From: Pegea sp. RAD2-039
Lineage: Eukaryota; Chordata; Thaliacea; Salpida; Salpidae
Reading direction: 5' to 3'
Assembly (NCBI GenBank): GCA_034620365.1
Contig: JAQGEQ010000077.1
Span: 1 to 64,000 of the forward strand
Length of the DNA stretch: 64,000 nucleotides
The notes beneath the pieces are model-generated. The model worked only from the letters and a program-made list of their open reading frames with translations. It was not told the DNA's origin and did not search any database. Shown in pieces: positions 1-11,744 of this stretch (the first letter of the stretch is position 1; the number at the start of each line of letters is the position of its first letter). Position numbers and translations under genes: made by a program.

Positions 1-3000
1 TTTCATCTTCTTCTCATCTTCTTTTCATCTTCTTCTCATCTTCTTCTCATCTTCATCTCATCTTCTTTTCATCTTCTTCTCATCTTCTTCTCATCTTCTT
101 CTCATCTTCTTCTCATCTTCATCTCATCTTCTTTTCATCTTCTTCTCATCTTCTTCTCATCTTCATCTCATCTTTATCTCATCTTCATCTTCATTTCATC
201 TTCATCTCATCTTCTTTTCATCTTCTTCTCATCTTCTTCTCATCTTTTTCTCATCTTCTACTCATCTTCATCTCATCTTCTTCTTATCTTCCTTTCATCT
301 TCTTCTCATCTTCATCCAACCTTCTTCTCATCTTCATCTCATCTTCTTCTCATCTTCATTTCATCTTCTTCTCATCTTCTTCTTCTCATCTTCTTTTCAT
401 GTTCTTCTCATCTTCTTCTCATCTTCTTCTCATCTTTTTCACATCTTCTTCTCATCTTCTTCTCATCTTCTTCTTCTCATCTTCTTCTGATCTTCTTCTC
501 ATCTTCTTCTCATCTTCTTCTTCTCATCTTCTTCTTCACATCTTCTTCTGATCTTCTTCACATCTTCTTCTCATCTTCTTCTCATCTTCTTCTCACCTTC
601 TTATCATCTTCTTCACATCTTCTTCACATCTTCTTCTCATCTTCATATCATCTTCTTTTTCTTCACATCTTCTTCTGATCTTTTTCTGATCTTCTTCTCA
701 TCTTCTTCTCATCTTCTTCTGATCTTCTTCTGATCTTCTTCTCATCTTCTTCTCATCTTCTTCTCACCTTCTTATCATCTTCTTCTCATCTTCTTCTCAT
801 CTTCTTCACATCTTCTTCTCATCTTCTTCTCATCTTCATATCATCTTCTTTTTCTTCACATCTTCTTCTGATCTTTTTCTGATCTTCTTCTCATCTTTTT
901 CTCATCTTCTTCTGATCTTCTTCACATCTTCTTCTCATCTTCTTCTCATCTTCTTCTCATCTTCTTCTCACCTTCTTATCATCTTCTTTTCATCTTCTTC
1001 ACATCTTCTTCTCATCTTCTTCTCATCTTCTTCTCATCTTCTTCTTATCTTATTTTCATCTTCTTCTCATCTTCTTCTCATCTTCTTTTTCTTCACATCT
1101 TCTTCTGATCTTTTTCTGATCTTCTTCTCATCTTCTTCTCATCTTCTTCTTCTTATCTTCTTCTTCACATCTTCTTCTGATCTTCTTCACATCTTCTTCT
1201 CATCTTCTTCTCACCTTCTTATCATCTTCTTCTCATCTTCTTCTCATCTTCTTCACATCTTCTTCTCATCTTCTTCTCATCTTCTTCTCATCTTCTTCTC
1301 ATATTCTTCTCATCTTCTTCACATCTTCTTCTCATCTTCATCTCACATTCATCTCATCTTCTTCTCATCTTCTTGTCATCTTCTTGTCATCTTTTTCACA
1401 TCTTCTTCTCATCTTCTTCTCATCTTCTTCTGATCTTCTTCTCATCTTCTTCTCATCTTCTTCTCATCTTCTTCTTCTCATCTTCTTCTTCACATCTTCT
1501 TCTGATCTTCTTCACATCTTCTCTTCTCTCATCTTCTTCTCATCTTCTTCTCATCTTCTTCTCATCTTCTTCTCATCTTCTTCTCATCTTCTTCTCATAT
1601 TCTTCTCATCTTCTTCACATCTTCTTCTCATCTTCATCTCACATTCATCTCATCTTCTTCTCATCTTCTTCTCATCTTCTTCTCATCTTCTTCTCATCTT
1701 CTTCACATCTTCTTCTCATCTTCTTCTCATCTTCTTCTTATCTTCTTCTCATCTTCTTCTCATCTTCTTCTCATCTTCTTCTCATCTTCTTCTCATCTTC
1801 TTCTCATATTTTTCTCATCTTCTTCACATCTTCTTCTCATCTTCATCTCACATTCATCTCATCTTATTCTCATCTTCATCTCATCTTCATTTCATCTTCA
1901 TTTCATCTTCATCTCATCTTCTTTTCATCTTCTTCTCATCTTCTTTTCATCTTCTTCTCATCTTCTTCTCATCTTCATCTCATCTTCTTTTCATCTTCTT
2001 CTCATCTTCTCCTCATCTTCTTCTCATCTTCTTCTCATCTTCATCTCATCTTCTTTTCATCTTCTTCTCATCTTCTTCTCATCTTCATCTCATCTTCATC
2101 TCATCTTCATTTCATCTTCATCTCATCTTCTTTTCATCTTCTTCTCATCTTCTTCTCATCTTTTTCTCATCTTCTACTCATCTTCATCTCATCTTCTTCT
2201 TATCTTCCTTTCATCTTCTTCTCATCTTCATCCAACCTTCTTCTCATCTTCTACTCATCTTCATCTCATCTTCTTCTCATCTTCATTTCATCTTCTTCTC
2301 ATCTTCTTCTTCTCATCTTCTTTTCATGTTCTTCTCATCTTCTTCTCATCTTCTTCTCATCTTCTTCACATCTTCTTCTCATCTTCTTCTCATCTTCTTC
2401 TTCTCATCTTCTTCTGATCTTCTTATCATCTTCTTCTTATCTTCATTTCATCTTTTTCTCTTCTTCTTCTCATCTTCTTCTCATCTTCTTCATCTCATCT
2501 TCTTCTCATCTTCTTCATCTCATCTTCTTCTTCTCATCTCTTCTCTTTTTCTTCTCATCTTCTTCACATCTTCTTCTTCTCATCTTCTTCTCATCTTCAT
2601 ATCATCTTCATATCATCTTCTTCTCATCTTCTTCTCATCTTCTTCACATCTTCTTCTCATCTTGATTTCATCTTCTTCTCTTCTTCTCTTCTTCATCTCA
2701 TCTTCTTCTCATCTTCTTCATCTCATCTTCTTCTTCTCATCTCTTCTCTTTTTCTTCTCATCTTCTTCACATCATCTTCTTCTCATCTTCTTCACATCTT
2801 CTTCTCATCTTCATATCATCTTCTTCACATCTTCTTCTCATTTTCTTCTCACCTTCTTATCATCTTCTTCTCATCTTCTTCACATCTTCTTCTCATCTTC
2901 ATATCATCTTCATATCATCTTCTTCACATCTTCATCTCATCTTCTTCACATCTTCTTCTCATCTTCTTCTCATCTTCTTCTCACCTTCTTATCATCTTCT

Positions 3001-3281
3001 TCACATCTTCTTCACATCTTTCTCTCATCTTCTTATCATCTTCTTCACATCTTCTTCTTATCTTCCTTTCATCTTCTTCTCATTTTCATCTCACCTTCTT
3101 CTCATCTTCTTCTCATCTTCTACTCATCTTCATCTCATCTTCTTCTCATCTTCTTCTCATCTTCTTCTAATGTTCTTCTGATCTTCTTCACATCTTCTTC
3201 TCATCTTCTTCTCACCTTCTTATCATCTTCTTCTCATCTTCTTCTCATCTTCTTCTCATCTTCATCTCATACTCTTTTATT
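1..3281 (+). repeat. 11-bp pyrimidine satellite filling a Rab27 intron
   Basis: Nearly uninterrupted tandem array of the unit CATCTTCTTCT with variants (CATCTTCATCT, GATCTTCTTCT, CACATCTTCTT). It runs from the window edge to about ten bases before the acceptor TTTTTATTCTAG that opens the next Rab27 exon, so it is intronic. The unit lacks stop codons in all three forward frames, which creates long Ser/His/Leu/Phe open frames that are not genes. Internal segments recur (for example 470-960, 1480-1850 and 2400-2660), suggesting block duplications. The same unit, in the same orientation relative to transcription, fills an intron of the RhoGAP gene at 21.9-23.2 kb. Confidence 0.95.
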
Positions 3282-3291
3282 TTTATTCTAG

Positions 3292-3656
3292 ACGAGATCA
3301 AAGAAAATGCATACACAGATTCTCCAGATATTTTGTTAATTGGGAACAAATCTGATCTGGAAGATCGTGCAATTACTCCGAGTCAGGCTCAATCTCAAGC
3401 TGAGTTTCTCGGGTAGGTCACTTAGTTACCCCATAACAACTTTCTACCAACTATTTGCCCTCGTGATAGTGTCCCGTACTTTGAAACAAGCGCGGCAAAT
3501 GGAAGTAATGTTGATGAAGCTGTTAGTTTAATCCTGGAAAAAGTAGTGACCCGGATGCGACAGATGAACGAACAAGACAGAAATGAAATCCGACAAAACT
3601 CTTTTGATTCAACTAAATCTTCTAAAGTTACTCACAAGTCCGATTGTTCTTGTTGA
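3292..3656 (+). CDS. RAB27: Rab27-type small GTPase, last two exons (5' end outside the window)
   Basis: Rab27 GTPases recruit effectors to secretory granules and lysosome-related organelles. Two exons are visible: 3292-3412 and 3470-3656, joined by a 57-bp GT-AG intron in consistent phase. The peptide holds the G4 guanine-specificity motif NKSD followed by LED, then the G5 motif ETSAANG, and ends SDCSC, a C-X-C double geranylgeranylation tail. The stretch PDILLIGNKSDLED and the ending are the features that match my recollection of Rab27 better than Rab3/8/26. The P-loop and switch regions must lie upstream of the satellite, beyond the window edge. No frameshift is seen. The family is secure; Rab27 rather than another secretory Rab is likely. 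Confidence 0.85.
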
Positions 3657-5374
3657 AATCATCGCAAGTGAAGTCTTTAACTCTGGGGACATTTTAATCG
3701 ATTTTTGGAAATTTATGATTATTTTTATAAATTCAAATATTTTGACAAATAAAGAAATTATTAAATGAAATTTTATATATTTTGAAATATTTGAGTTTAA
3801 AAAACAAAAAATTAAGTTTTTCTGATTTGTCTCTGAAAATTTTCTGTAACTTTGAATTTTTACTTCGTTTATTTTCCAAGTTTGTTTTCAAATCTGAATT
3901 TCCAATTTCTGTTGTTTACTTTTTTCAAAAAAATGAAATTTTAGAAAAGTTTTTTTCCCTTAAAATTTCTGTTTGAAAACCTAAAAAAAAATTTTCTTCA
4001 AAATTAAAAAAAACTTAAAATTCGCCTTAAAATGAATTAAAAAAAAGTATTTTTAAACTTTTTGGAAGTTCAAAACATAAATTTCAAATCTAGAAAGAAG
4101 TTACAAAATTCGTAAAAATATATAGTTTAACAAATTTTCCAAAAGTTATTGAAGTTGGCGGAATATTTGATAGTTTTATGTTTCTGCGACTTAAGGTCGA
4201 ACTGAGATTGCTTCTGGTTGGTTGGAATCCGTTTTATCAGTTGTTATTATTATCGGTATCAAAAACAGAAAGAAAAAGTTTGAAGAAAGAACTTTGATAA
4301 GCACCTGCTTCGCCCGATAAAAAGGCGTTGGAAGAAAATGCCTTCACTTTTATTTGTATTCCTTATTTTACTTTGAAAAGTGATTTAAGAAGCTTGTTAT
4401 TGTGTCAGAATAGTTAAGACCCATATTCATTAGTTTATCGATTGTACATCGACAGACAGTGTTGGGGACAGACACTTTACAAAAATATTTTATCTGCAGA
4501 AGTTATAGATATCAAGTTGTTACCCAGACTCACAGGTCCTTCTACCCGGGGTGTTATGGAATTTTCATTGTCGCAATTATATGTCCAAACGGATAAAAAT
4601 ATTCTTTTAAATTCTTTCAAACAAATTAAACGCGAAATTTTTCGAATATCTTTCATCATCAAACCGACTCCAATTTGATCATCTTTCTCCTCTTAAAGAG
4701 GATTTCTAAAATAAAAACTCATTTCCTTCATGCCACAGCTAGCTAGCTGAGGAGCGAGCAAGGAACCCAACTAGAGAACCGGGTTCAAAACTCGCCATTC
4801 GAAAGCGGGTAATATTCGAAAGGGAAAGTACCCTTATCCAAACTCGGTCACATAAATTCGAGTTTTGTTGAAAAGCTCGGAAGGTAAGGTAATATCTCGA
4901 CTTCTCTTATATAAAAACTCTTCTACTTCTGTGAGTCCTTCAAATTATTTAGCTTCAGGGAATATTAATTCAGTTTTCAACAAGCTTCAAATTCACTCAT
5001 TTCTTGACAACTTGTTTGAAATATAATCAACATTATTATCGTCGACAACCTAACTTCAAAGTTCGATTTTTACCAATTTTTTTCAATTTGAATTTATCCA
5101 AATTTACCGAAATATCTCGATAAAGAATTAAATATTCTCGCTTTGATCAAATTTCGATTTAAGATTCAGACATTCTGTCTCATAATCAACTTGCTTCGAG
5201 ATGAAGCAGCTTGAGACTTCGCGAAACTTCGTTCAAATTCTTTCAACAATTTTTTATTTTTTCTGCATCTTCACATAATTCGCATCTAAGTTAAAGCATC
5301 AAAATAAATAAACAGCATCGTGCGAAAATGACGTTATAGCCAACTGATGACGTGAACACCAGCTGATGATGTCA
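3657..5374. other. Intergenic, AT-rich, no gene recognised
   Basis: Between the convergent Rab27 and DLAT ends. Mostly low-complexity A/T sequence. Short open frames overlap on both strands at 4442-4678, with no recognisable domain or splice context. A tRNA-like patch lies at about 4736-4835. Confidence 0.7.
4736..4835 (+). repeat. Possible tRNA-derived SINE fragment
   Basis: TAGCTAGCTGAGGAGC resembles a pol III A box, and about 40 bases later GGTTCAAAACTC resembles a B box. No cloverleaf can be folded, and no second copy was found in the window. Weak call. Confidence 0.25.
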
Positions 5375-8009
5375 TCACAACAACATCGTGATTGGATTTT
5401 GAAGATATTCTTTGAAATATTTTAACCAAACAGCACCAACAGCTCCATCAACCACGCGATGATCACAACTCAAAGTTACAGACATCACTGTTGCAATTCG
5501 CGACCTATGACGTCATAGATGAAAATTCAACAAGTGTGACGTTATCAACTCACTTGTGATCATCGGTAGGAAGAAGAATCTTTTTCGCGTTACCAACAGC
5601 GAGTATTGAAGATTGGGGTGGATTGATTACCGCGCTGAAGTTGTTCACCCCAAACATCCCCAAATTACTAATTGTAAAAGTTCCTCCCTGCAATTGAGTG
5701 ACGGCGTCATTAACAGTTGATGACGTCACATGTTCACTGACCATAAACTCTTCAGGTTTTAATTGACCACTTCGAGCGCGCGTCGCTAGATCTTTGACGT
5801 CATCAGCGATTTGGAAAAGACCTTTTGTGTGTGCGCCATAAACAATCGGCGTGATTAAACCGCGATCGGTGCTAACAGCAACGTTGACGTCAACCGAAGC
5901 AAATCTATAAAAATGGAGAGGTCAGTGGACAAAAGGACAGGCCAGTGGACAAGAGGACAGGTCAGTGGACAAGAGGACAGTTCAGTAGACAAAAGGACAG
6001 TTCAGTAGACAAAAGGACAGGCCAGTGGACAATAGGACAGTTCAGTAGACAAAAGGACAGATCAGTGGACAAGAGGACAGTTCAGTAGACAAAAGGACAG
6101 GTCAGTGGACAAGAGGACAGTTCAGTAGACAAAAGGACAGGTCAGTGGACAAGAGGACAGTTCAGTAGACAAAAGGACAGGCCAGTGGACAAGAGGACAG
6201 TTCAGTGGACAAACGGACAGGTCAGTAGACAAAAGGACAGGCCAGTGGACAAGAGGACAATTCAGTAGACAAAAGGACAGGTCAGTAGACAAAAGGACAG
6301 GCTAGTGGACAAGAGGACAGGTCAGTGGACAAGAGGACAGGTCAGTGGACACTTACTTTCTTATAAATGTTCCTTTCCAAGATGAATTTGTTTCAGGAAC
6401 TTTTAGACATGAAAGAGCTGAAGCCTTGATTATAAAATCATTTACAGAAATTTTTGTCTGTCCTGAAACATCAAATGATGACGTCACTACTGATGATGAC
6501 ATCATATATTACCTTCAGGAATTTTTTCGTTGAACATTTTTCGACTTTTCAAGACTTCATCCATTTCAATATCAACTGAGAGATAATAATGTGGGATAGT
6601 CTGTTTTGACTCGCTCAAACGCTCCGCTATCACCTACAAGTGATGACGTCATACACTCGTTATGACGACACACAAAACTTGTTACCTTCCTGATATTCGA
6701 AACTGGGATATCTTGATAATCACCGGAAGTAACAACTTCTTTTTTCACTTCTTCTTTTTTCACTTCAACTTTTTTAACTTTTTTCTTTTTCTGATTCAAA
6801 TCCAAACTTCGAACTCTTCCAAGAGGTCCGCTTCCTACAAAGTCAGATAAATCCAAGTTTCGCTCAGATGCCAGTTTCTTGGCGTATGGCGAAGCAAATA
6901 TCCTGTTTGTGGTCGGGACAGGTGGTTGCTGGGCTGGTGATTGCTGGACAGATGGTTGCTGGACAGGTGGTTGCTGAGCAGGTGGTTGCTGAGCAGGTGG
7001 TTGCTGAGCAGGTGGTTGCTGGCCAACATCTGAAAGTAACAATTTAGAAAAATTTCAAATTAATTTTTCTTACTTTTTGGGTTGAAATCTTTGAAAGCTT
7101 CAACATCTTCAAGATTTTCAACAATTACACAAAGAGGGGTCCCTAAATCTAAATCTTTAGCTCCTTCATCCACCAAGATCTTTGCCAAATATCCTGAAAT
7201 AAAAGTAGTGACGTCATCATTGCGTGTGGTGACGTCATACAAACCTTCTTCTTGAATCTCTAGGGCAACTGATGCTTTATCGGTTTCAATCATTGCAAGG
7301 GCGTCACCTTCTTCAATTTTGTCACCAACTGCTAACTCCCAACTGCAAACATGACATCAGTGATGACGTCATCACATCACGAGTTGCTTACGAGATAAGA
7401 GAACCGCTAGTCATGGTAGGCGACAAAGCAGGAAGGTCGACAGTGGTGTGTTTGGGAAAGTTGGAAACAGGAGGCTGAGATGCTGGTTGCTGATTGGCTG
7501 GTTGCTGATTGGTTGGTTGCTGATTGGTTGGTTGCTGATTGGTTGGTTGCTCTGTTGAAGCGGGTTTTGAAACAGCAAATCACGTGACGTTACCTTTCGA
7601 AACCTGAAGTGTAATTTTTGAACTGTGAAACCAAGGAAGCATCTTCAACAGTGACAGCGACAGTTGTACCAACTTCAATATTTTTAGTTCCTTCAACGAC
7701 TAGTATACGAGCTAGAAAACCATCATCAGTAGCTTCAAATCCTAATGTAGCTTTATCAGTCTCAATTTCAGCCAATAAATCACCAACTTCAAAGCCATCT
7801 CCTTCATTGAGTTCCCATTTGACGATGGTTCCAGTTTGCATGGTTGGTGATAGAGCCGGAAGTTTTAAAAGGGTGTGAGGTGGTAGAGAAGAATAAAAAC
7901 GAAAATTATTTGAAAGTTGATGAAGTTTGGAAGAAGTTCTGATTACAGAGTTCCATCTTAAATCAAATAATTTGCTAATTCTATTGATTGAGCAACATTG
8001 TAGAAACAT
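5375..8009 (-). CDS. DLAT: Pyruvate dehydrogenase E2, dihydrolipoamide acetyltransferase
   Basis: Core acetyltransferase of the mitochondrial pyruvate dehydrogenase complex. Nine exons: 8009-7604, 7551-7392, 7342-7245, 7193-7074, 7029-6686, 6633-6513, 6462-6357, 5904-5554, 5504-5375, giving 611 residues. Order: mitochondrial presequence (about 1-42), lipoyl domain 1 with ETDKA (Lys86), a Gln/Pro/Asn linker, lipoyl domain 2 with ETDKA (about Lys211), a Gln/Pro linker, the E1/E3-binding domain ([10 protein letters not shown] to GPLGRV, about 306-340), a charged Lys/Glu linker, then the catalytic domain ending with DHRVVDG (about 583-589) and NPITMLL, as in animal DLAT. Two lipoyl domains favour DLAT over PDHX, and the catalytic His is present. 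The exon 1 donor is uncertain: GTTTCG keeps phase, while the stronger GTAACG ten bases on does not. Intron 7 is a minisatellite. The Bcl-2-like gene ends 132 bp upstream on the same strand. Confidence 0.95.
5916..6350 (-). repeat. 20-bp minisatellite in DLAT intron 7
   Basis: About 21 copies of the plus-strand unit GTCAGTGGACAAGAGGACAG, with variants such as TTCAGTAGACAAAAGGACAG. It almost fills the 452-bp intron between the exons at 6462-6357 and 5904-5554. Some copies form a two-unit alternation (GTGGACAAGA then GTAGACAAAA). Confidence 0.97.
6916..7022 (-). repeat. 15-bp coding minisatellite in the DLAT linker
   Basis: Plus-strand unit GGTTGCTGAGCAGGT, repeated about seven times inside exon 5. 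On the coding strand it gives [10 protein letters not shown] pentapeptides in the flexible linker before the E1/E3-binding domain. A second coding array, of a TGCTGATTGGTTGGT-like unit, sits at about 7482-7550 in exon 2 and encodes NQQPT repeats in the first linker. Confidence 0.9.
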
Positions 8010-8022
8010 GGTTAGAAGCTAT

Positions 8023-8035
8023 CTAAAAAATATCA
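8023..8035 (-). other. Strong 3' splice acceptor just upstream of the DLAT start
   Basis: On the coding strand GATATTTTTTAG ends 13 nt before the DLAT ATG, inside the 132-bp gap after the Bcl-2-like stop codon. It could end a short 5'UTR intron or receive a spliced leader. Confidence 0.5.
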
Positions 8036-8141
8036 AGGTTTAATTGAAAGATTTATATTTTTACACACACAAATTAAAACATGCTTTTATAGAATGATAA
8101 CAGAAAATATGAAGAGAATGTTTCAAATTGCAACAAAAGTT

Positions 8142-8792
8142 TTATTTTCTGCCAAGAACCATGGCTCCTATACCAACACAAGCTGCTAGTATTCCAAAAC
8201 TCATAAAAGATTGCATCGACGCTCTATCAGGACAATCATAACCACCATATGTCAATAAACTTCGATTTGCTGCTGAGTATTGAACCATTTTTTTCCAACC
8301 ACCATTTCTGTCAATCCAATTCCCTAATTGGTTATCAAGAAAGTTTGAAACCCATCCAATAATCACTTCAACTTGTTCTGGAGTTCCTTTTTCAACAGCA
8401 TGAACAGCAAGAGAACCAGAAAACATCAGAAACCCAAGAACATGACCCCAACAAACCTGACTATCATCATAAATCAAATTTTTATGATTATCTGAACTGT
8501 TAATGATTTGATGTTTAGATGAAAGGGGTCTTAACCTGAAAAGAGCAAGCGCAAATTTTTGCAGAGTGGCTGGTAGATCTTGCACAGTCATAGTTTGAAT
8601 ATGTTTGTAGATGTCTACAAAGTTGGATTTATATCTCCTTTCATATTCAGCCACTAAACTTCTGACAGATAATTTTAGTTCTCGATTATTTACATCTTTA
8701 GGTGGTGAGTTTAAGATATGAGGAATTTTTAATTGGTTGCTAATCCTATGTAGAATGTAATCTTCCACAATCACTCTTGAAGATAAAGACAT
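8142..8792 (-). CDS. Bcl-2 family apoptosis regulator, anti-apoptotic type
   Basis: Single-exon gene of 216 residues. Bcl-2 proteins control outer-mitochondrial-membrane permeability. Domains: BH4-like N terminus (about 5-22, SRVIVEDYILHRI), BH3 region (about 43-57, VRSLVAEYERRYKSNF), BH1 (about 112-131, CWGHVLGFLMFSGSLAV), BH2 (about 159-170, WIDRNGGWKKMV) and a C-terminal hydrophobic anchor (about 195-213) followed by GRK. A BH4 and the W-G-H-V and G-G-W motifs suggest a Bcl-2/Bcl-xL-like survival protein rather than BAX/BAK, but that is inferred. The usual Gly-Asp pair of BH3 is not evident (AEYE). Start chosen at the first ATG; a likely acceptor (TTTATAAACAG) lies 10 nt upstream. No introns, unlike most neighbours. 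DLAT begins 132 bp downstream on the same strand. Confidence 0.88.
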   Translation of the reverse strand: MSLSSRVIVEDYILHRISNQLKIPHILNSPPKDVNNRELKLSVRSLVAEYERRYKSNFVDIYKHIQTMTVQDLPATLQKFALALFRLRPLSSKHQIINSSDNHKNLIYDDSQVCWGHVLGFLMFSGSLAVHAVEKGTPEQVEVIIGWVSNFLDNQLGNWIDRNGGWKKMVQYSAANRSLLTYGGYDCPDRASMQSFMSFGILAACVGIGAMVLGRK

Positions 8793-8802
8793 TTTTTTGA
8801 TT

Positions 8803-11740
8803 CTGTTTATAAAGCAATATGTTAAAATGTAATTTTATTAAATCATCAAAAAAATCATTTTTATGAATTAAAAGCCTTCAAAAAATAATTCAGTTAAAAA
8901 TCTCAATTTGTTGATCAAATTTTAATCTAAGTTAAAGTTTCTTATCTCGAATTGAATGTTAGAAAATTAGTGAGCCAACAAACTATTTAAAAAAATAAAA
9001 ATATTTATAAAAAAATTTGATACAAAAATGAAAGATTGAAAATGATGCAGATTGTTAAAAATAAATTTGAAGTAAAAACCAAAGCTAAACCTTTCAAAAA
9101 GAGTTGCTAAAAATATTAAATATTGTTCTAAGTTAGAAGCCATTGGAATTTGAAGTCAAAGAAAAATGAAAAAACTTCTAAAAAATTTTAGAATATAAAT
9201 TTATGAAAAAATATTTAAAATCATGAGATGAAAATTCTTCTAATATTAAAAATAATTAGTCTCAAAATATAAAACTTTTAAATAAAAAAAAATTTTCATC
9301 TTTCAAAACAACAATTATTAAAAAACTGCTAAAATACAAAATATAAAAAGTTTGAAAGATGGAAAAGTAAAAAAGAAAATTTGTTAAAACATTTTTTATA
9401 ACCATTCACATAAAATATAAATTTCAGTAAATAAAAAACAAAACTTCCAAAAAAGGTCCAAGCTACTTTATTCAAACTTAACCCAAAATTAATACCCAGT
9501 GGACTAACAGCTTTTTCAAAAGAGTGACCAGTCTGGAATCTTCTTCCAAACTACATCAAAATATTTTACTTATTCTGAAATTAAGTTATGAAATTAAGAT
9601 TTAATTTATTTCAAATTTTTCATTTCAAACTTTGCCCTTTAATTTTTAATTTACTTTAAAGTATATTTGACAACACCATAAAAGATTTTTAACTCTTTTA
9701 AAAGTTATATTGAATTGTGCCTATATAAGCTGACTTTCTCCAAGTGAGGAATAAACAAATAAAAACGTACAAGTTTAAACCAATTGGGAAAAACAAATTT
9801 ATATATAAACCAGAAAGTTTATAAGATACTTTAGAAATACATTTAAGTTTAAAAAAAGTAAAAAATATATTAATAAAATGTAATTTATGTTATCCGAAAA
9901 TTATATATATATTATTGTTAGGTAGTTTTTAAATATATAATTTTCATGGAACAAAGTTTTTAAACAAATAAAAATTTTAACTTCAATTAGAAATTTTAGA
10001 ACATAAAATTCAAATAACAAAAAATTAAAACAGACAAAAATGTTTATGAAAACAAACATCTCCAGATGATTAAAATAAAATATAAAAAACAAATTCTGAT
10101 ATATTAAGATATAGGCCCACCCTCTAACAAACCAATAATAACAAACTAAATTCTACGAAATATTTTTTAGATAATTTCTTTGTAATAAATTTCCTTTTTA
10201 AAGATGAGTATAAAAGTTAGTTAATAAATCAATCATTTATACATAGTAAAAAAATTAATTTTTTTTATATTTAATAAATACCAACTTATGAAAATTAACC
10301 AAATTAAAATTACAAAAATTTATTAATTTAAAACTAAAAACATAAAAACTTCGTATAAATAATTTTTCTAAATAATTCAAAACTAAATTTCTGCTTTTTA
10401 AAATAAAACTTAAAATATTTTCGAAATAAACATTATTTCTTAAAAACAAAAAATTTGTAGATTTTCACAAAAAGTTAAAAAAAGATTGTTCAAGAAATTT
10501 AAAAATTCGGAAAAAATGTTGCTGATGAAAAAGATCAGCTAAAATTGGAGAAATGTAAAACTTTTTATTTATTTTAATTGTAGACTTATTAATGTCAACA
10601 AAAGTGAAATCTTTTCAGTAAATTGAAATAAGAAAAGCGAGATGACTATGACAACAAATGTCGTCGAGACCTCAATAACAGATTAAAGAGATTTTTTGGA
10701 TTTAAAAGTTTTTTCGTTATTTAATCTTTAGAAAAAAAACAAATTATTTTCACTTTATATCACATTTTTTTATTAAGCAAAGATATTTTTTATTTTTCAG
10801 GAGGTCTTAAAAACCTGTTTATATTTAAATTGAAAAGAGAAACTTTTTCTAGAATTGATTTACTTTAATTGCAACAAAATTATTAAGTTATATTACAAAA
10901 AAGCTAAAAAAAATAATGCTCTTATCCAAAAGGCAAATATAAATATATTGTCAAAATTATCATGAAAACGTAAATAAATTGAGTTGATGTAATTAAGTTA
11001 ATTAATTATTTAGTGATGAAAAATATTTATAATTAAATTATCGGAAATCATAAAATTAAATTGTTAAATACAAGATAACAATAATAAACTTATATTAATT
11101 ATTAAAACTCTCATTTTATTAAGAATATTAATAAAAAAGCTAATTAAAGGTAGAAATTGATGGTTTATATTCAGTATAAGTTTTAATAAATAGCTAAAAA
11201 TATTCATAAATGAAAAAAACTACCCTACTTCAGCAAATATAAAAACCAGGAAATTTGAGACCAGACTAAAGAGTCAAACATGAAATACTCATGTATAATT
11301 ACTAGCTTGGTAGAGTAAAACTATCTGATAAAAATATCATGAAATATCACAGAAAAATAAATATAAACATTTTATTTGAGTTTATTTTTTGATATATTCA
11401 AAAAATATATTTAAATAAATTGAAATAATTCAAGTGTTAAAATATTTATTAATGGAATTTTTTATATTTTGATATATATTTTTTTATATATCATAAAATA
11501 TTATGGAAAAATTTATTTTGTAGAAGTAAACTGCATTATCAATTTTGTAGAAGAAACAAATATCTCACAATTATTCTAAACTTTTGGGTTTCGTTCTAGG
11601 CAGCTATCTATTTATGCATAAAGATTATTTTCTTCGTTTAATATTTAATCTTCTAAATTAAAAAGAAAAATTTTTTGTGTAAAATCAAATAAACAACTTT
11701 CCAAAACTATTCATTATTTATTCTTTTAATAATAATTTGT
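8803..11740. other. Long AT-rich intergenic stretch
   Basis: No coding exon, RNA gene or tandem array recognised. Only short open frames of Phe/Leu/Ile/Asn-rich composition, typical of AT-rich noncoding DNA. TGACGTCA octamers are absent, in contrast to genic parts of the window. Confidence 0.75.
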
Positions 11741-11744
11741 AAAG

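Noticed and set aside
1373..3291. Open frames of 430 and 635 codons rich in SSSSHLLLIFF
   Set aside because: Products of a stop-free 11-bp repeat in all three frames. The region ends in a splice acceptor of Rab27 and has no independent gene signals.
4442..4678. Overlapping open frames on both strands
   Set aside because: No recognisable domain, splice signals or homology by eye; chance is likely.
9901..10449. Two open frames of about 63 codons
   Set aside because: Composition typical of AT-rich noncoding DNA.
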